Shown: positions 1 to 8,689, counted from the stretch's first letter. The stretch is DNA of 64,000 bases from Microbacterium sp. CBA3102 (GCF_007954505.1 NZ_CP042412.1:1364001-1428000), one strand, 5' to 3'. The notes: a model not told the origin generated them from the letters alone. Numbers and translations are program-made.

Positions 1-444
1 GGCGGCTCGGCGGGTGCCCTCCTCGTCCTCCGACAGATGCCGACCGTGCTGCTGGTGGTTCTCGAAGTGGTCGGTCAGGCGGCTGAGCATGGCGTAGTTC
101 TCCTCTTCGTCGAGGATCTCGGGAACGCCGTAGAGGTGCGCCGTGACATGGTTCCACGTGGGCACGAGGTCGCCCGGTGTGTACAGGCTCGGCGACACGT
201 AGTCGTGCGGACCCTGGATGATCACGAGCACTTCGTGTTGGCCGAGTTCGTGGAGGCGCTCGTCCGGCCGTCCGAAATGGCTGGCGAACACGATGTCATC
301 CTCGTTCTCCACCAGCAGCACGGGATAGTGCGAGGCCACGAGACCGCCGCCGGCGGGGGAGACGAACGTCGCCCACGGGTTGCCGCGGATCAAGCGCTTG
401 ACCTCGTCGGGATCGGTCATCAGGTACCGGGGTGTGTGACGCAT
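1..444 (-). CDS. PaiB-type FMN-binding protein (partial)
   Basis: The visible 148 codons are the N-terminal part; the gene runs off the window start. The product starts MRHTPRYLMTDPDEV and holds the PaiB family signature GPHDYVSPSLY followed by VPTWNHVTAHLYG, which in this family lines the FMN/heme pocket. PaiB proteins are flavin-reductase-fold proteins often annotated as negative transcriptional regulators (the Bacillus paiB precedent), although many probably act as enzymes. Its ATG overlaps the stop of the upstream EamA transporter (TGATG at 442-446), so the two are probably co-translated. The family assignment is firm; whether this copy regulates transcription is unknown. Confidence 0.85.
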   Translation of the reverse strand, partial: MRHTPRYLMTDPDEVKRLIRGNPWATFVSPAGGGLVASHYPVLLVENEDDIVFASHFGRPDERLHELGQHEVLVIIQGPHDYVSPSLYTPGDLVPTWNHVTAHLYGVPEILDEEENYAMLSRLTDHFENHQQHGRHLSEDEEGTRRAA

Positions 445-1391
445 CAGGAGTCCTTTCCTTGGGGCGCGCTCGGTCGGTGGGTAATCAGTCGCGTACGCAC
501 GGCGAGGGCGGCGCAGGCGATCACCGCGAGCCCGCCGATGGCGGTGGCCCAGCCGATCTGCTCGTGCAGCAGGAGCGCCGCCCAGGCGATGCCCATCACG
601 GGTTGGACGAGCTGGATCTGGCTCACCTGTGCCATCGGACCGATCGCGAGCCCGCGGTACCAGGCGAAGAAGCCGAGGAACATGCTCACCGCGGCGAGGT
701 AGGCGAAGGCGAGCCAGTGCACCGGTGTCGCGGCCGGAGGCTGCTGAAGGGCCGACACCACCGTCAGCGCCGCCATCAGCGGAGCGGCGACGATCAGCGC
801 CCACGACACGGTCTGCCAGGAGCCGAGTTCACGGGCGAGCAGGCCGCCCTCCGCATAGCCGATCGCGGCGGCGATGACAGCCCCGAACAGCAGGAGGTCG
901 GCAGCGCTGAGGGAGTCGAGCCCGTCGTTCTGCAATGCGGCGAACACGATCGCGGCGACGGCGCCGAGGCTCGCGAAGATCCAGAAGGATCGGGTGGGTC
1001 GTTCGCGGGTGCGGAGCACGACAGCGACAGCGGTCGCCGCGGGGAGCACGCCGATCACGACCGCACCGTGGCTGGCGGGGGTCGTGGTCATCGCGAACGA
1101 GGTCAGGACGGGGAACCCGGCAACAACCCCACCGGCGACGATCGCGAGGCGGCCCCACTGCGTCGTCGTGGGACGTCGCTGGCGCGTCACGGCCAGGGCG
1201 ATTCCGGCGAGGAGGGCGGCGACGACCGCGCGCCCGGCGCCGACGAACAGCGGTGAGAGCCCGTCGATCGCGATGCGCGTGAGCGGAAGGGTGAAGGAGA
1301 AGGCGAGGACGCCGAGAAGACCCCACCGGACACCGGCAGGAATTGATAGCACTGTCTCTCGCGGAGCGATAACGCTACTGTCTACTTTCAT
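444..1391 (-). CDS. EamA/DMT-family exporter
   Basis: This 315-residue integral membrane protein has about ten hydrophobic segments arranged as two EamA repeats, the usual architecture and length of drug/metabolite transporters such as RhtA or YdcZ. Family members export amino acids, other metabolites or toxic compounds; the substrate cannot be read from sequence. The first helix begins near VRWGLLGVLAFSF (about residue 21), so a slightly later start is possible. The annotated ATG overlaps the ATG of the divergent MocR gene. It is followed with a one-base overlap by the PaiB gene. A MocR-type regulator next door commonly controls such a transporter. Confidence 0.85.
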   Translation of the reverse strand: MKVDSSVIAPRETVLSIPAGVRWGLLGVLAFSFTLPLTRIAIDGLSPLFVGAGRAVVAALLAGIALAVTRQRRPTTTQWGRLAIVAGGVVAGFPVLTSFAMTTTPASHGAVVIGVLPAATAVAVVLRTRERPTRSFWIFASLGAVAAIVFAALQNDGLDSLSAADLLLFGAVIAAAIGYAEGGLLARELGSWQTVSWALIVAAPLMAALTVVSALQQPPAATPVHWLAFAYLAAVSMFLGFFAWYRGLAIGPMAQVSQIQLVQPVMGIAWAALLLHEQIGWATAIGGLAVIACAALAVRTRLITHRPSAPQGKDS

Positions 1392-1410
1392 GAATCAGGA
1401 TAGCAGTGAC
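1345..1410. promoter_or_regulatory. Candidate MocR operator: three GATA-type repeats over the divergent starts
   Basis: Three related direct repeats lie on the plus strand: GATAGCACTGTC (1345-1356), GATAACGCTACTGTC (1368-1382) and GATAGCAGTGAC (1399-1410). They span the shared start region of the EamA and MocR genes. MocR-family regulators typically bind spaced direct repeats in the intergenic region with their divergent target. TACTGT at 1376-1381 could be a -10 element giving a leaderless MocR transcript. The repeats are seen; their function is inferred. Confidence 0.4.
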
Positions 1411-2796
1411 CGCATCGTCGCCGGGGTGCGCGCGTGGATCTCCTCCGCATCTCCGGGCGCACGGGTGCCGTCGAACCGTGCGCTCATGGCCGAGTACGGG
1501 GCCGGCCCGGTGACCGTGCAGAAGGCGATGCAGCAACTCGCGCGGCTCGGTCTGGTCGAGTCTCGCCCGGGCGCGGGGACGTTCGTCCGCGCCGCGCCCA
1601 CCGTTCGCACGGTCGACTACAGCTGGCAGACTGCCGCCCTCGGCGCCACGCCGGCCGGACTCGCGGGCCTCTCGTCGACGCAACGCACGGTCGCGCCCGA
1701 TGCGATCGGACTGCACTCGGGATACCCCGCGGTCGACCTGCTGCCGCAGCGGCTCGTGCGACAGGCGCTGATCCGTGCCGCCCGATCGGACGCGGCGCTG
1801 ACCCGTTCACCCGCAGCGGGCCTCCCCGAGCTGCAGGCGTGGTTCGCCGGTGAACTCGCGTCCGCCGCACCGGTGGGGATCACACCCGCCTCGGCGCGGG
1901 ACGCCCTGATCATCTCGGGCAGCCAGAGCGGGTTGAGCTCGATCTTCCGTGCCGTCGTGGGGGTCGGGCAACCGCTGCTGATCGAGTCGCCGACGTACTG
2001 GGGCGCGATGCTCGCCGCCGCGCAGGCCGGCGTGGTCCTGGTGCCGATCCCGTCCGGTCCGCATGGGCCGGATCCGGACGACGTCGAGCGGGCGTTCGCG
2101 CAGACCGGCGCGCGGGCGTTCTACGCGCAGCCGACGTTCGCGAACCCGACCGGAGCGCAGTGGCCTGTCGCGACGGGAGAAGCCGTGCTCGATACGGTCC
2201 GCCGTCACCGGGCGTTCCTGATCGAGGACGACTGGGCGCACGACCTGGGGATCGACGCCGCTCCGAGGCCGATCGCCGCGTCGGATGAGGACGGTCACGT
2301 GGTCTATCTGCGCTCGCTCACGAAGAGCGCCTCACCGGCCCTGCGCGTCGCGGCCGCGATCGTCCGAGGGCCTGCGCGTGATCGCATCCTCGCGGACCGC
2401 GCCGCCGAGTCGATGTACGTGAGCGGTGTGCTCCAGACCGCGGCCCTCGATGTGGTGAGCCAGCCCGCCTGGCGCACGCACCTGCGCGGATTCCGCGAGC
2501 ACCTGCGCGCGCGGCGCGATCTGCTCGTCTCGAGTCTCGCCGCGCACGCGCCTTCCGCGCAGGTCGAGGGCGTTCCGGCCGGTGGGCTCAACCTGTGGGT
2601 GCGACTGCCCGAGGGGACGGATGTCGGGCAGGTCGTCCGCGAGTGCGAGGTGCGCGGAGTCATCATCGCGCCGGGATCCGAGTGGTTCCCGGCCGAGCCC
2701 TCGGGGTCCTACGTGCGCCTCAACTACGCGAACGCCGACCCGGCGCGCTTCGCCGAGGCCGCCGGCGTCCTGGGTGCCGTGCTCGAGGGGATCTGA
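1390..2796 (+). CDS. MocR/GabR-type GntR regulator with aminotransferase domain
   Basis: A 468-residue protein with an N-terminal GntR winged helix (about residues 5-75, including PSNRALMAEYGAGPVTVQKAM) fused to a fold-type-I aminotransferase domain. The PLP lysine sits in SLTKSASPALR (Lys312). MocR proteins use PLP as effector to activate or repress vitamin B6, GABA or amino-acid transport genes; most do not act as enzymes. The ATG at 1390 is chosen because the winged helix begins right there; a longer reading upstream would run through the divergent exporter gene. The start codons of the two divergent genes share CATG, so the transcript is probably leaderless. Its likely target is the EamA/PaiB pair. 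Confidence 0.85.
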   Translation: MNQDSSDRIVAGVRAWISSASPGARVPSNRALMAEYGAGPVTVQKAMQQLARLGLVESRPGAGTFVRAAPTVRTVDYSWQTAALGATPAGLAGLSSTQRTVAPDAIGLHSGYPAVDLLPQRLVRQALIRAARSDAALTRSPAAGLPELQAWFAGELASAAPVGITPASARDALIISGSQSGLSSIFRAVVGVGQPLLIESPTYWGAMLAAAQAGVVLVPIPSGPHGPDPDDVERAFAQTGARAFYAQPTFANPTGAQWPVATGEAVLDTVRRHRAFLIEDDWAHDLGIDAAPRPIAASDEDGHVVYLRSLTKSASPALRVAAAIVRGPARDRILADRAAESMYVSGVLQTAALDVVSQPAWRTHLRGFREHLRARRDLLVSSLAAHAPSAQVEGVPAGGLNLWVRLPEGTDVGQVVRECEVRGVIIAPGSEWFPAEPSGSYVRLNYANADPARFAEAAGVLGAVLEGI

Positions 2797-2822
2797 CTCG
2801 AAGGCCCCGTCGCCGCCCCCGA

Positions 2823-4928
2823 CTACTCCTGCGGCGGGCCGGCGGGCCGGTGTGCGCGCCGACCGCTGACGACCACGGGGCGCCCCGCGCGCTCCTGACC
2901 CGGCAGCGGGCGGGAGCGGCGGCCGTAGATGAGCTCCGACGAGTCGAGCAGCCAGGGCACGAGCGTGATCGACACGCCGTGCACGAGCATCAGCTGGTTG
3001 GCGAGGCGGCGGGCCCGACGGTTGTGCAGGAACGACTCCCACCAGTGTCCGACGATGTACTGCGGCAGGTACACGGTCACCACCGAGGAGCCGTGCTTCT
3101 CCCGGTACTGCTTGATGAACTGGGTCACCGGCTGCGCGAACGACCGGTACGGCGACTCGACGATCACGAGCGGGATCGGCACGAGATGGTCGGCCCACTC
3201 CTGCTGGAGCTGGGCCGCGTCGTCGGACGCCACGGCCACGTGCACCGCCAGGGTCTTGCCGTGCTTGGCCGCGATCGCGTAGTCGATGGCCTTCACGACG
3301 GGCTTCTGCAGCCGGTTGACGAGGACGATCGCGAGGTCGCCGGTCGCCCCGAACTTGGTCGTGTCGTCGATCGCGATCTCGTGCTCGACGTCGCGGTAGT
3401 ACCGCTTCACGCCCAGCATCAGGAAGGCCAGGACCGGGATCGCGAAGAACACCAGGTAGGCGCCGTGCGTGAACTTGGTGATCGTCACGATGACCAGCAC
3501 GAGCACGGTCATCGCGGCGCCGGTCGAGTTGATGATGAGTCCGACCTTGGCCGAGCGGCGATCCGATGCCGAGGCCCCGTCGATCCCGGAGGTGGCACTG
3601 TTCTCCACCGGCCCGCGGAGCACGCGTCGCCAGTGCCGGACCATGCCGATCTGTCCGAGCGAGAACGACACGAACACCCCGATGATGTAGAGCTGGATGA
3701 GGGTCGTCAGCCGCGCCTGGAACACCACGAGAACGGCGATCGCGGCGATGCCGAGCAGGATCATGCCGTTCGAGAACACCAGGCGGTCACCGCGCGTGTT
3801 GAGCGACTTGGGGGCGTATCCGTCGCGGGCCAGCACCGCGCCCAGCAGGGGGAAGCCGTTGAACGCGGTGTTCGCGGCGAGCAGCAGCACGCACGCGGTC
3901 GCCGCCTGCACGATGAAGAACGCGATGCTGCCGCCGCCGAACGTCGCCGCAGCGATCTGCGCCATCAGGCTCGGCTGGGGGGTCGAGCAGTCGAAGCCGA
4001 TCAGGTCGCAGGGGTTCTCGGCATAGTGCACCCCGGCGATCAGGGCGAGAGCGGTCAGGCCGGCGAACAGGCAGATGGCGATCGACCCCATCAGCACGAG
4101 GGTCGACTGGGCGTTGCGCACCTTGGGAGCCCGGAACGCCGGGACACCGTTCGACACCGCCTCGACGCCGGTGAGGGCGGAGCATCCGCTGGAGAACGCA
4201 CGGAGGATCAGCAGGATCACCGCGGCCTGACCGAGGTTCTCGGCCTGCACGGAGAAGTCGTGGCTCGAGGCCACCGGCGCATCGCCCAGGAACGTCCGGA
4301 TCAGCCCGGTCACGATCATGATGCCGACCGAGCCGATGAACACGTACGTGGGGATGGCGAACACGAGCGACGCCTCACGCACGCCGCGCAGGTTCACGAT
4401 GATGATGAGGATGACGAAGCCGACCGCGAGCTCGACGCGGAGCGGGTCGAGGCCTGGCGCGGCGGAGATGATGTTGTCGACACCGGAGGCAACCGACACG
4501 GCCACGGTCAGCACGTAGTCGACCAGGAGGGCCGCGGCGACGATCACACCGGGGATCTCGCCGAGGTTCTTCGACGCGACCTCGTAGTCGCCGCCGCCAG
4601 AGGGGTAGGCCTTGATCAACTGTCGGTAGCTCAGGACGACGACGACCAGCAGCACCACGACCGCGATCGCGACCAGCGGCGTGAAGGAGAGGAACGTCAG
4701 TCCACCGATCAGCAGGATCATCACGAGTTCCTGCGGTGCGTAGGCCACCGAGCTCAACGCGTCGGACGCGAAGATCGGCAGTGCCATCCGCTTCGGGAGC
4801 AGTTGATCATCGACCTGCTGGCTCGTCAGCGGTTCGCCGATGAGGATGCGCTTGGCGAGCGGCGGAGTGTCCGCGCCCTCCCTGTTTTCGTCTGACACGT
4901 CGGGCGACACTACGCCTGCCGATGTCAT
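2823..4928 (-). CDS. APC-superfamily permease, KimA/YdaO-like (probable K+ uptake)
   Basis: A 701-residue permease. After a roughly 40-residue charged leader comes the APC motif SDALSSVAYAPQE (residues 55-67), then about twelve membrane helices and a hydrophilic C-terminal domain of more than 150 residues (containing GKTLAVHVAVASDDAAQLQQ). This layout matches the KimA (YdaO) group of potassium transporters rather than short amino-acid permeases of about 450 residues. KimA-type proteins import K+ at the plasma membrane and are often controlled by c-di-AMP. Substrate assignment rests on architecture alone; a general amino-acid permease remains the alternative. It is transcribed alone, divergently from the alarmone synthetase. 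Confidence 0.8.
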   Translation of the reverse strand: MTSAGVVSPDVSDENREGADTPPLAKRILIGEPLTSQQVDDQLLPKRMALPIFASDALSSVAYAPQELVMILLIGGLTFLSFTPLVAIAVVVLLVVVVLSYRQLIKAYPSGGGDYEVASKNLGEIPGVIVAAALLVDYVLTVAVSVASGVDNIISAAPGLDPLRVELAVGFVILIIIVNLRGVREASLVFAIPTYVFIGSVGIMIVTGLIRTFLGDAPVASSHDFSVQAENLGQAAVILLILRAFSSGCSALTGVEAVSNGVPAFRAPKVRNAQSTLVLMGSIAICLFAGLTALALIAGVHYAENPCDLIGFDCSTPQPSLMAQIAAATFGGGSIAFFIVQAATACVLLLAANTAFNGFPLLGAVLARDGYAPKSLNTRGDRLVFSNGMILLGIAAIAVLVVFQARLTTLIQLYIIGVFVSFSLGQIGMVRHWRRVLRGPVENSATSGIDGASASDRRSAKVGLIINSTGAAMTVLVLVIVTITKFTHGAYLVFFAIPVLAFLMLGVKRYYRDVEHEIAIDDTTKFGATGDLAIVLVNRLQKPVVKAIDYAIAAKHGKTLAVHVAVASDDAAQLQQEWADHLVPIPLVIVESPYRSFAQPVTQFIKQYREKHGSSVVTVYLPQYIVGHWWESFLHNRRARRLANQLMLVHGVSITLVPWLLDSSELIYGRRSRPLPGQERAGRPVVVSGRRAHRPAGPPQE

Positions 4929-4938
4929 CCTCCTGCGA

Positions 4939-4991
4939 TCCTCACGGAATCCCTACGGCCGGACGCGCTGTCCTCACGGAATCCTTACGGG
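4939..4991 (-). promoter_or_regulatory. Direct repeat pair upstream of the permease
   Basis: Two 21-base copies beginning TCCTCACGGAATCC (4939-4959 and 4971-4991) differ at two positions and are 32 bp apart, about three helical turns. They lie 11-63 bp upstream of the permease start. The spacing suits a dimeric response regulator bound on one DNA face. The regulator is unknown. Confidence 0.45.
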
Positions 4992-5072
4992 CCGCCCCGA
5001 CGGCCCGCACGCGCCCTCGATTGATCGAGGATCCACAGCCGTTTCCGATCACGAACGCGTAACGTCGGAAGC

Positions 5073-5768
5073 ATGACGACCGTTCACGTCACCGAGGACA
5101 CGATCAACCAGGCTCGCGAGCTGCGTGACGAGCTGCAGCGTTTCCTGCGCGAGTACGAGTTCGGGATGCGTGAGGTCGAGACGAAGATCTCGATCCTCCG
5201 TGACGAGTTCACGCACGACCATGCGTACAACCCGATCGAGCACGTGAAGAGCCGTCTCAAGTCGCCCGACAGCATCGTCGAGAAGCTCGCCCGCAAGGGG
5301 ATCGACGAGCCGGACTTCGATCGGATCCGCGCGGAGATCACCGACATCGCGGGTGTGCGGGTCACCTGCAGCTTCGTCGCCGACGTGTACCGCCTGTTCG
5401 ACCTGCTCACCGCGCAGGACGACATCACCGTGCGCACGGTCAAGGACTACATCGCGCAGCCGAAGGCCAACGGCTACAAGAGCCTGCACGCGATCATCGA
5501 GGTGCCGGTGTTCCTGTCGACCGGCGCGTTGTCGGTTCCGGTCGAAGTGCAGTTCCGCACGATAGCGATGGACTTCTGGGCGAGCCTCGAGCACAAGATC
5601 TACTACAAGTTCTCGAACCAGGTGCCCTCGCACCTCGTTGACAGCCTGTCCGATGCCGCCGATGCCGCCGCCGAGCTCGACAGCCGGATGGAGCGTCTGC
5701 ACCGAGAGGCGCACGGGGTGCCGCAGCGCCGGCTCGCTCCGCCGCCCCCGCCCGTCGTCCCCGTCTGA
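5073..5768 (+). CDS. Small alarmone synthetase (RelA/SpoT synthetase domain only)
   Basis: A 231-residue GTP pyrophosphokinase-family protein, the normal size of RelQ/RelP-type small alarmone synthetases. It makes (p)ppGpp from ATP and GTP or GDP in the cytosol. Motifs seen in order are RAEITDIAGVRVTC (about residues 88-101), KDYIAQPKANGYKSLH and VEVQFRTIAMDFWASLEHKIYYK, which form the substrate pocket. There is no HD hydrolase, TGS or ACT domain, so it should be synthetase-only, additional to a long Rel enzyme elsewhere. GGAAG sits just before the ATG. The C-terminal proline-rich tail ends inside a tandem repeat array (5763-5831). Confidence 0.92.
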   Translation: MTTVHVTEDTINQARELRDELQRFLREYEFGMREVETKISILRDEFTHDHAYNPIEHVKSRLKSPDSIVEKLARKGIDEPDFDRIRAEITDIAGVRVTCSFVADVYRLFDLLTAQDDITVRTVKDYIAQPKANGYKSLHAIIEVPVFLSTGALSVPVEVQFRTIAMDFWASLEHKIYYKFSNQVPSHLVDSLSDAADAAAELDSRMERLHREAHGVPQRRLAPPPPPVVPV

Positions 5769-5831
5769 CCTCCGCCCACGGTCTGACCCCCGCCCGGTTT
5801 GACCTCCGTCCGGTGTGACTCTCCGCCCGCG
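5763..5831. repeat. Imperfect 16-19 bp tandem repeats (about 4 units)
   Basis: Units begin GTCTGACC, GTCTGACC, GTTTGACC and GTGTGACT and each continue with a CCGCCCG-like block (5763-5780, 5781-5796, 5797-5812, 5813-5831). The first unit contains the stop codon of the alarmone synthetase. The array abuts the inverted-repeat element at 5834. Confidence 0.7.
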
Positions 5832-5833
5832 GA

Positions 5834-5932
5834 CGTTCACAACTCCGGAAGATCGGAGTGTCAGGTGAACGGCTCGCCCGTCGTGCCGCGCCTGACGTGT
5901 TTCTCTCCTGCCGTTTTTGCGGAGTTATGAAC
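5834..5932. repeat. Intergenic palindromic element, family A copy 1
   Basis: The arms GTTCACAACTCCG (5834-5846) and CGGAGTTATGAAC (5920-5932) pair at 12 of 13 positions around a core of about 73 bp. The same outer arm GTTCACAACTC recurs at 39081, 52979 and 59974. It lies between two co-oriented genes. Confidence 0.8.
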
Positions 5933-6031
5933 GGGTCCGCGCGACCTCTTCCGCAGATCGTCAGATCCGATCGCGCCTCCGCTCCGAACAACGGGGGATG
6001 ACGCCGGCGACCGGTGGAACAGGAGACGATC

Positions 6032-7648
6032 ATGGTGCAACGCCGCAGCGGCAAGAGGTTCTTCGTCTGGGCCGCCCTCGCGGGCCTGATCGGGGGTGGC
6101 GTCTTCCTCGCCACGGCGGAGGTGTTCGCGCTTCTGTTCGCGCGCACCGCCAGCCCGATCCTCGCGGTCGGCGGCTTCGTGATCGACATCGTGCCCCAGC
6201 CCTTCAAGGAGTTCGCGATCGCCACCTTCGGCGAGTACGACAAGATCGCCCTGCTGGCGGGGCTCGGTCTGGCCGTCCTCATCGCCTCGGCGATCGCCGG
6301 GATCCTGCAGTTCGTGCGTCCGCCGCTCGGCGTGATCGCGCTCGTGGTCGCGGGCGTGCTCTCGACCGCAGCCATCGTCACCCGCGCGGGCGTCGCGCCC
6401 CTCGCGTTCCTGCCCCCGGTCCTCGGCACCGTGGTGGGATCGATCATCCTCGTGCTCCTGTGCCGCCGCCTCCGCGGGTGGAGAGACTCCTTCGCAGGCG
6501 CCAGCGAGGACGACCGTGCCGCGGTGACCACGGATGATCCCCCGACCGATCTCGCCGAAGGAGAGTCCGCCCGGCCCGGGATCGACCGTCGTCGGTTCTT
6601 CCTCCTCGCTGCCGTCGCCGGTGCGTCCGCGCTCGTCGTGGGAATCACCGCCCGCACGGTGAGCATGGCCGTGTCCTCGGTCGAAGCCGTCCGCAGTGCG
6701 CTCAAGCTCCCCTCTCCGAAGACCACGGTCACGGTGCCGCAGGGCGCCGAGCTCGACATCCCCGGACTCAGCAAGCTGTTCACCCCGAACAAGGACTTCT
6801 ACCGGGTGGACACCGCCCTCACGGTTCCCTCGATCGACCCGGACACCTGGCGCCTGGTGATCGACGGCATGGTCGACCAGCGGGTGGAGATGAGCTTCCA
6901 GGACATCCTCGACATGGGTCTCGACGAGTATGCGATCACGCTCACGTGCGTGTCGAACGAGGTCGGCGGCGAACTCGTCGGCAACGCGAAGTGGCTGGGC
7001 GTGCCGTTGCGCGACGTGCTCAAGAAGGCGGGCGTCAAGTCCGGTGCCGACATGGTGCTCTCGCGCAGCGTCGACGGCTACACGGCGAGCACGCCGCTGT
7101 CGGCACTCACCGATGATGACCTCGACGCAATCCTGGCGGTCGGGATGAACGGCGAGCCGCTGCCGCTCGAACACGGTTTCCCCGTGCGGATGGTCGTGCC
7201 GGGACTCTACGGCTACGTGTCGGCGACCAAGTGGCTCACCGAACTCAAGGTCACGACGTTCGCCGAGGACGAGGCGTACTGGACACCGCGCGGTTACAGC
7301 GCCGAGGCGCCGATCAAGTTCTCCTCCCGCGTCGACACCCCCAAGATCGGCGAGGCGGTGGATGCGGGGAAGATCCCGATCGCAGGCGTCGCCTGGGCGC
7401 AGTCGGTCGGCATCGAGCGCGTGGAGGTGAGCATCGATGACGGCGACTGGGTTGCGGCCACGCTGTCGACGCCGATCAACGATGACACCTGGGTGCAGTG
7501 GTTCATGGAATGGGATGCCACCCCGGGGACGCACTACGTCGCCGTGCGCGCCGTGAACAAGAACGGTGACCTGCAGATCCAGGAGCGCGCACCCATCGCG
7601 CCGAACGGATCGTCGGGCTGGCAGCGTTCGCTCGTCCGCGTCACCTGA
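6032..7648 (+). CDS. Membrane-anchored sulfite-oxidase-family molybdoenzyme
   Basis: A 538-residue molybdopterin-dependent oxidoreductase. The first half carries four hydrophobic segments, a charged linker, and a further hydrophobic segment (FFLLAAVAGASALVVGIT). The second half is the sulfite-oxidase catalytic fold followed by a C-terminal Mo-co dimerisation domain. The Mo-ligating cysteine is Cys306 in LTCVSNEVGG. GFPVRMVVPGLYGY and SATKWLTEL are further family motifs. The enzyme should face outside, anchored to the membrane. Substrate is unknown: sulfite, or protein methionine sulfoxide as for MsrP. ATG 6032 is chosen because AGGAG (6021-6025) sits 6 nt upstream; an in-frame GTG at 6014 lacks such a site. 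The family binds Mo-MPT without added GMP, which fits the absence of mobA nearby. Confidence 0.9.
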   Translation: MVQRRSGKRFFVWAALAGLIGGGVFLATAEVFALLFARTASPILAVGGFVIDIVPQPFKEFAIATFGEYDKIALLAGLGLAVLIASAIAGILQFVRPPLGVIALVVAGVLSTAAIVTRAGVAPLAFLPPVLGTVVGSIILVLLCRRLRGWRDSFAGASEDDRAAVTTDDPPTDLAEGESARPGIDRRRFFLLAAVAGASALVVGITARTVSMAVSSVEAVRSALKLPSPKTTVTVPQGAELDIPGLSKLFTPNKDFYRVDTALTVPSIDPDTWRLVIDGMVDQRVEMSFQDILDMGLDEYAITLTCVSNEVGGELVGNAKWLGVPLRDVLKKAGVKSGADMVLSRSVDGYTASTPLSALTDDDLDAILAVGMNGEPLPLEHGFPVRMVVPGLYGYVSATKWLTELKVTTFAEDEAYWTPRGYSAEAPIKFSSRVDTPKIGEAVDAGKIPIAGVAWAQSVGIERVEVSIDDGDWVAATLSTPINDDTWVQWFMEWDATPGTHYVAVRAVNKNGDLQIQERAPIAPNGSSGWQRSLVRVT

Positions 7649-7689
7649 TACCGGTGCACGGTCATCGGCGCGGGCCTAGGGTGGGAGCC

Positions 7690-8178
7690 ATGGGCCCGTA
7701 CCCCGCACTCGTCATCACCGTCTCGGATCGATCGGCCTCCGGAGAACGCGAGGATCGGGGCGGCCCGATCGCGGTGGGGCTGCTTCGTGACGCCGGGTGG
7801 CACTGCCCGGATGCCGAGGTCATCGCCGACGGAGCGGATTCCGTGGCGGATGCCCTGCGCCGGGCGGTCGCGCGCGGCATCCGGTTGGTCGTGACCACCG
7901 GTGGGACGGGCGTCGGGCCCCGCGACCTGACTCCGGAGGGGACGCGCCGGGTGATCACCCGCGAGATCCCCGGGATCGCGGAGGAGCTGCGCCGCAGCGG
8001 ACTCGCCGACACCCCGTTGTCGGTCCTGTCGCGCGGGCTCGCGGGCATCGTGGACCCCGACGGCATGCTCGTCGTGAACCTCCCCGGTTCGCCCCGAGCC
8101 GTCGCCTCCGGCGTGCCCGTGGTGCTCGGCGTCGCCGCGCACATCCTGGATCAAGTCGAAGGCGGAGACCACTCATGA
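7690..8178 (+). CDS. moaB: MogA/MoaB-family molybdopterin adenylyltransferase
   Basis: A 162-residue cytosolic protein that binds molybdopterin and, in MogA-type enzymes, adenylates it before Mo insertion by MoeA. The family motif TTGGTGVGPRDLTPEGTR (about residues 70-87) is intact, as is the N-terminal LVITVSDRSASGEREDRGG. ATG 7690 is preferred: TAGGGT just upstream could be a -10 for a leaderless message. It overlaps moaE by ATGA. MoaB and MogA cannot be separated by sequence alone. Confidence 0.9.
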   Translation: MGPYPALVITVSDRSASGEREDRGGPIAVGLLRDAGWHCPDAEVIADGADSVADALRRAVARGIRLVVTTGGTGVGPRDLTPEGTRRVITREIPGIAEELRRSGLADTPLSVLSRGLAGIVDPDGMLVVNLPGSPRAVASGVPVVLGVAAHILDQVEGGDHS

Positions 8179-8609
8179 ACGACGTACGCATCGCAGCCGT
8201 GTCGGAAGAACTCCTCGATCTCGACGTCCATCTCACCGCGGTCGAAGATCCGCGCCTGGGAGCGGTGACGACGTTCGTCGGCCGGGTGCGCGACAACGAC
8301 CCGGATGCGCAGACGCCCGTCGTCGGACTGGAGTACAGCGCGCACCCCGATGCGGAAGCCACGTTGCGGCGGATCGCGGAGGAGGCCGGTGCCGGTGCCG
8401 ATGCTCCTGCTGTGGTGGCTGTGAGTCATCGCGTCGGACGCCTCGATGTGGGCGATGCCGCGGTGGTGATCGCGGTGGCTTCCGAGCACCGAGCCGAGGC
8501 GTTCGAGGTGTGCCGTGCGGTCATCGAGGCGATCAAGAGCGACCTCCCTGTGTGGAAGCGTCAGCTCGAGGTCGACGGCACCACGTCGTGGAAGGGCATC
8601 GGCGGCTGA
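8175..8609 (+). CDS. moaE: Molybdopterin synthase catalytic subunit MoaE
   Basis: This 144-residue large subunit of molybdopterin synthase converts cyclic pyranopterin monophosphate to molybdopterin, using thiocarboxylated MoaD. The motifs TTFVGRVRDND, GLEYSAHPDA, HRVGRLDVGDAAVVIAVASEHR and the C-terminal IKSDLPVWKRQ with the catalytic lysines are all present. It is translationally coupled to moaB by ATGA. Its partner moaD is on the opposite strand 160 bp downstream, so the two subunits are not in one operon here. Confidence 0.95.
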   Translation: MNDVRIAAVSEELLDLDVHLTAVEDPRLGAVTTFVGRVRDNDPDAQTPVVGLEYSAHPDAEATLRRIAEEAGAGADAPAVVAVSHRVGRLDVGDAAVVIAVASEHRAEAFEVCRAVIEAIKSDLPVWKRQLEVDGTTSWKGIGG

Positions 8610-8616
8610 GTCCCGC

Positions 8617-8689
8617 GCGTCACCTGCCGTTCTCGACGCGTCACCTGCCGTTCTCGACGTGTCACCGCCGTTCTCGACGCGTCACCTGC
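8617..8689. repeat. 21-bp tandem repeat, 3.5 units
   Basis: Three units starting GCGTCACCTGCCGTTCTCGA or a close variant (8617-8637, 8638-8658, 8659-8678, the third one base shorter) are followed by a partial fourth, GCGTCACCTGC (8679-8689). It lies in the convergent gap after moaE and runs into an inverted repeat. Units are adjacent with no spacers, so it is not a CRISPR. Confidence 0.85.

Noticed and set aside
2595..4895. Very long open frame antisense to the APC permease
   Set aside because: It is a GC-rich shadow of the permease gene: highly charged Arg/His/Asp-rich sequence without any domain.
4929..5072. c-di-AMP (ydaO-type) riboswitch ahead of the KimA-like permease
   Set aside because: The divergent gap is only 144 bp and shows direct repeats, not the conserved ydaO pseudoknot motifs.
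8617..8689. Possible CRISPR array (regular 21-bp repeats after moaE)
   Set aside because: Units are directly adjacent with no unique spacers and there are no cas genes; this is a simple tandem repeat.
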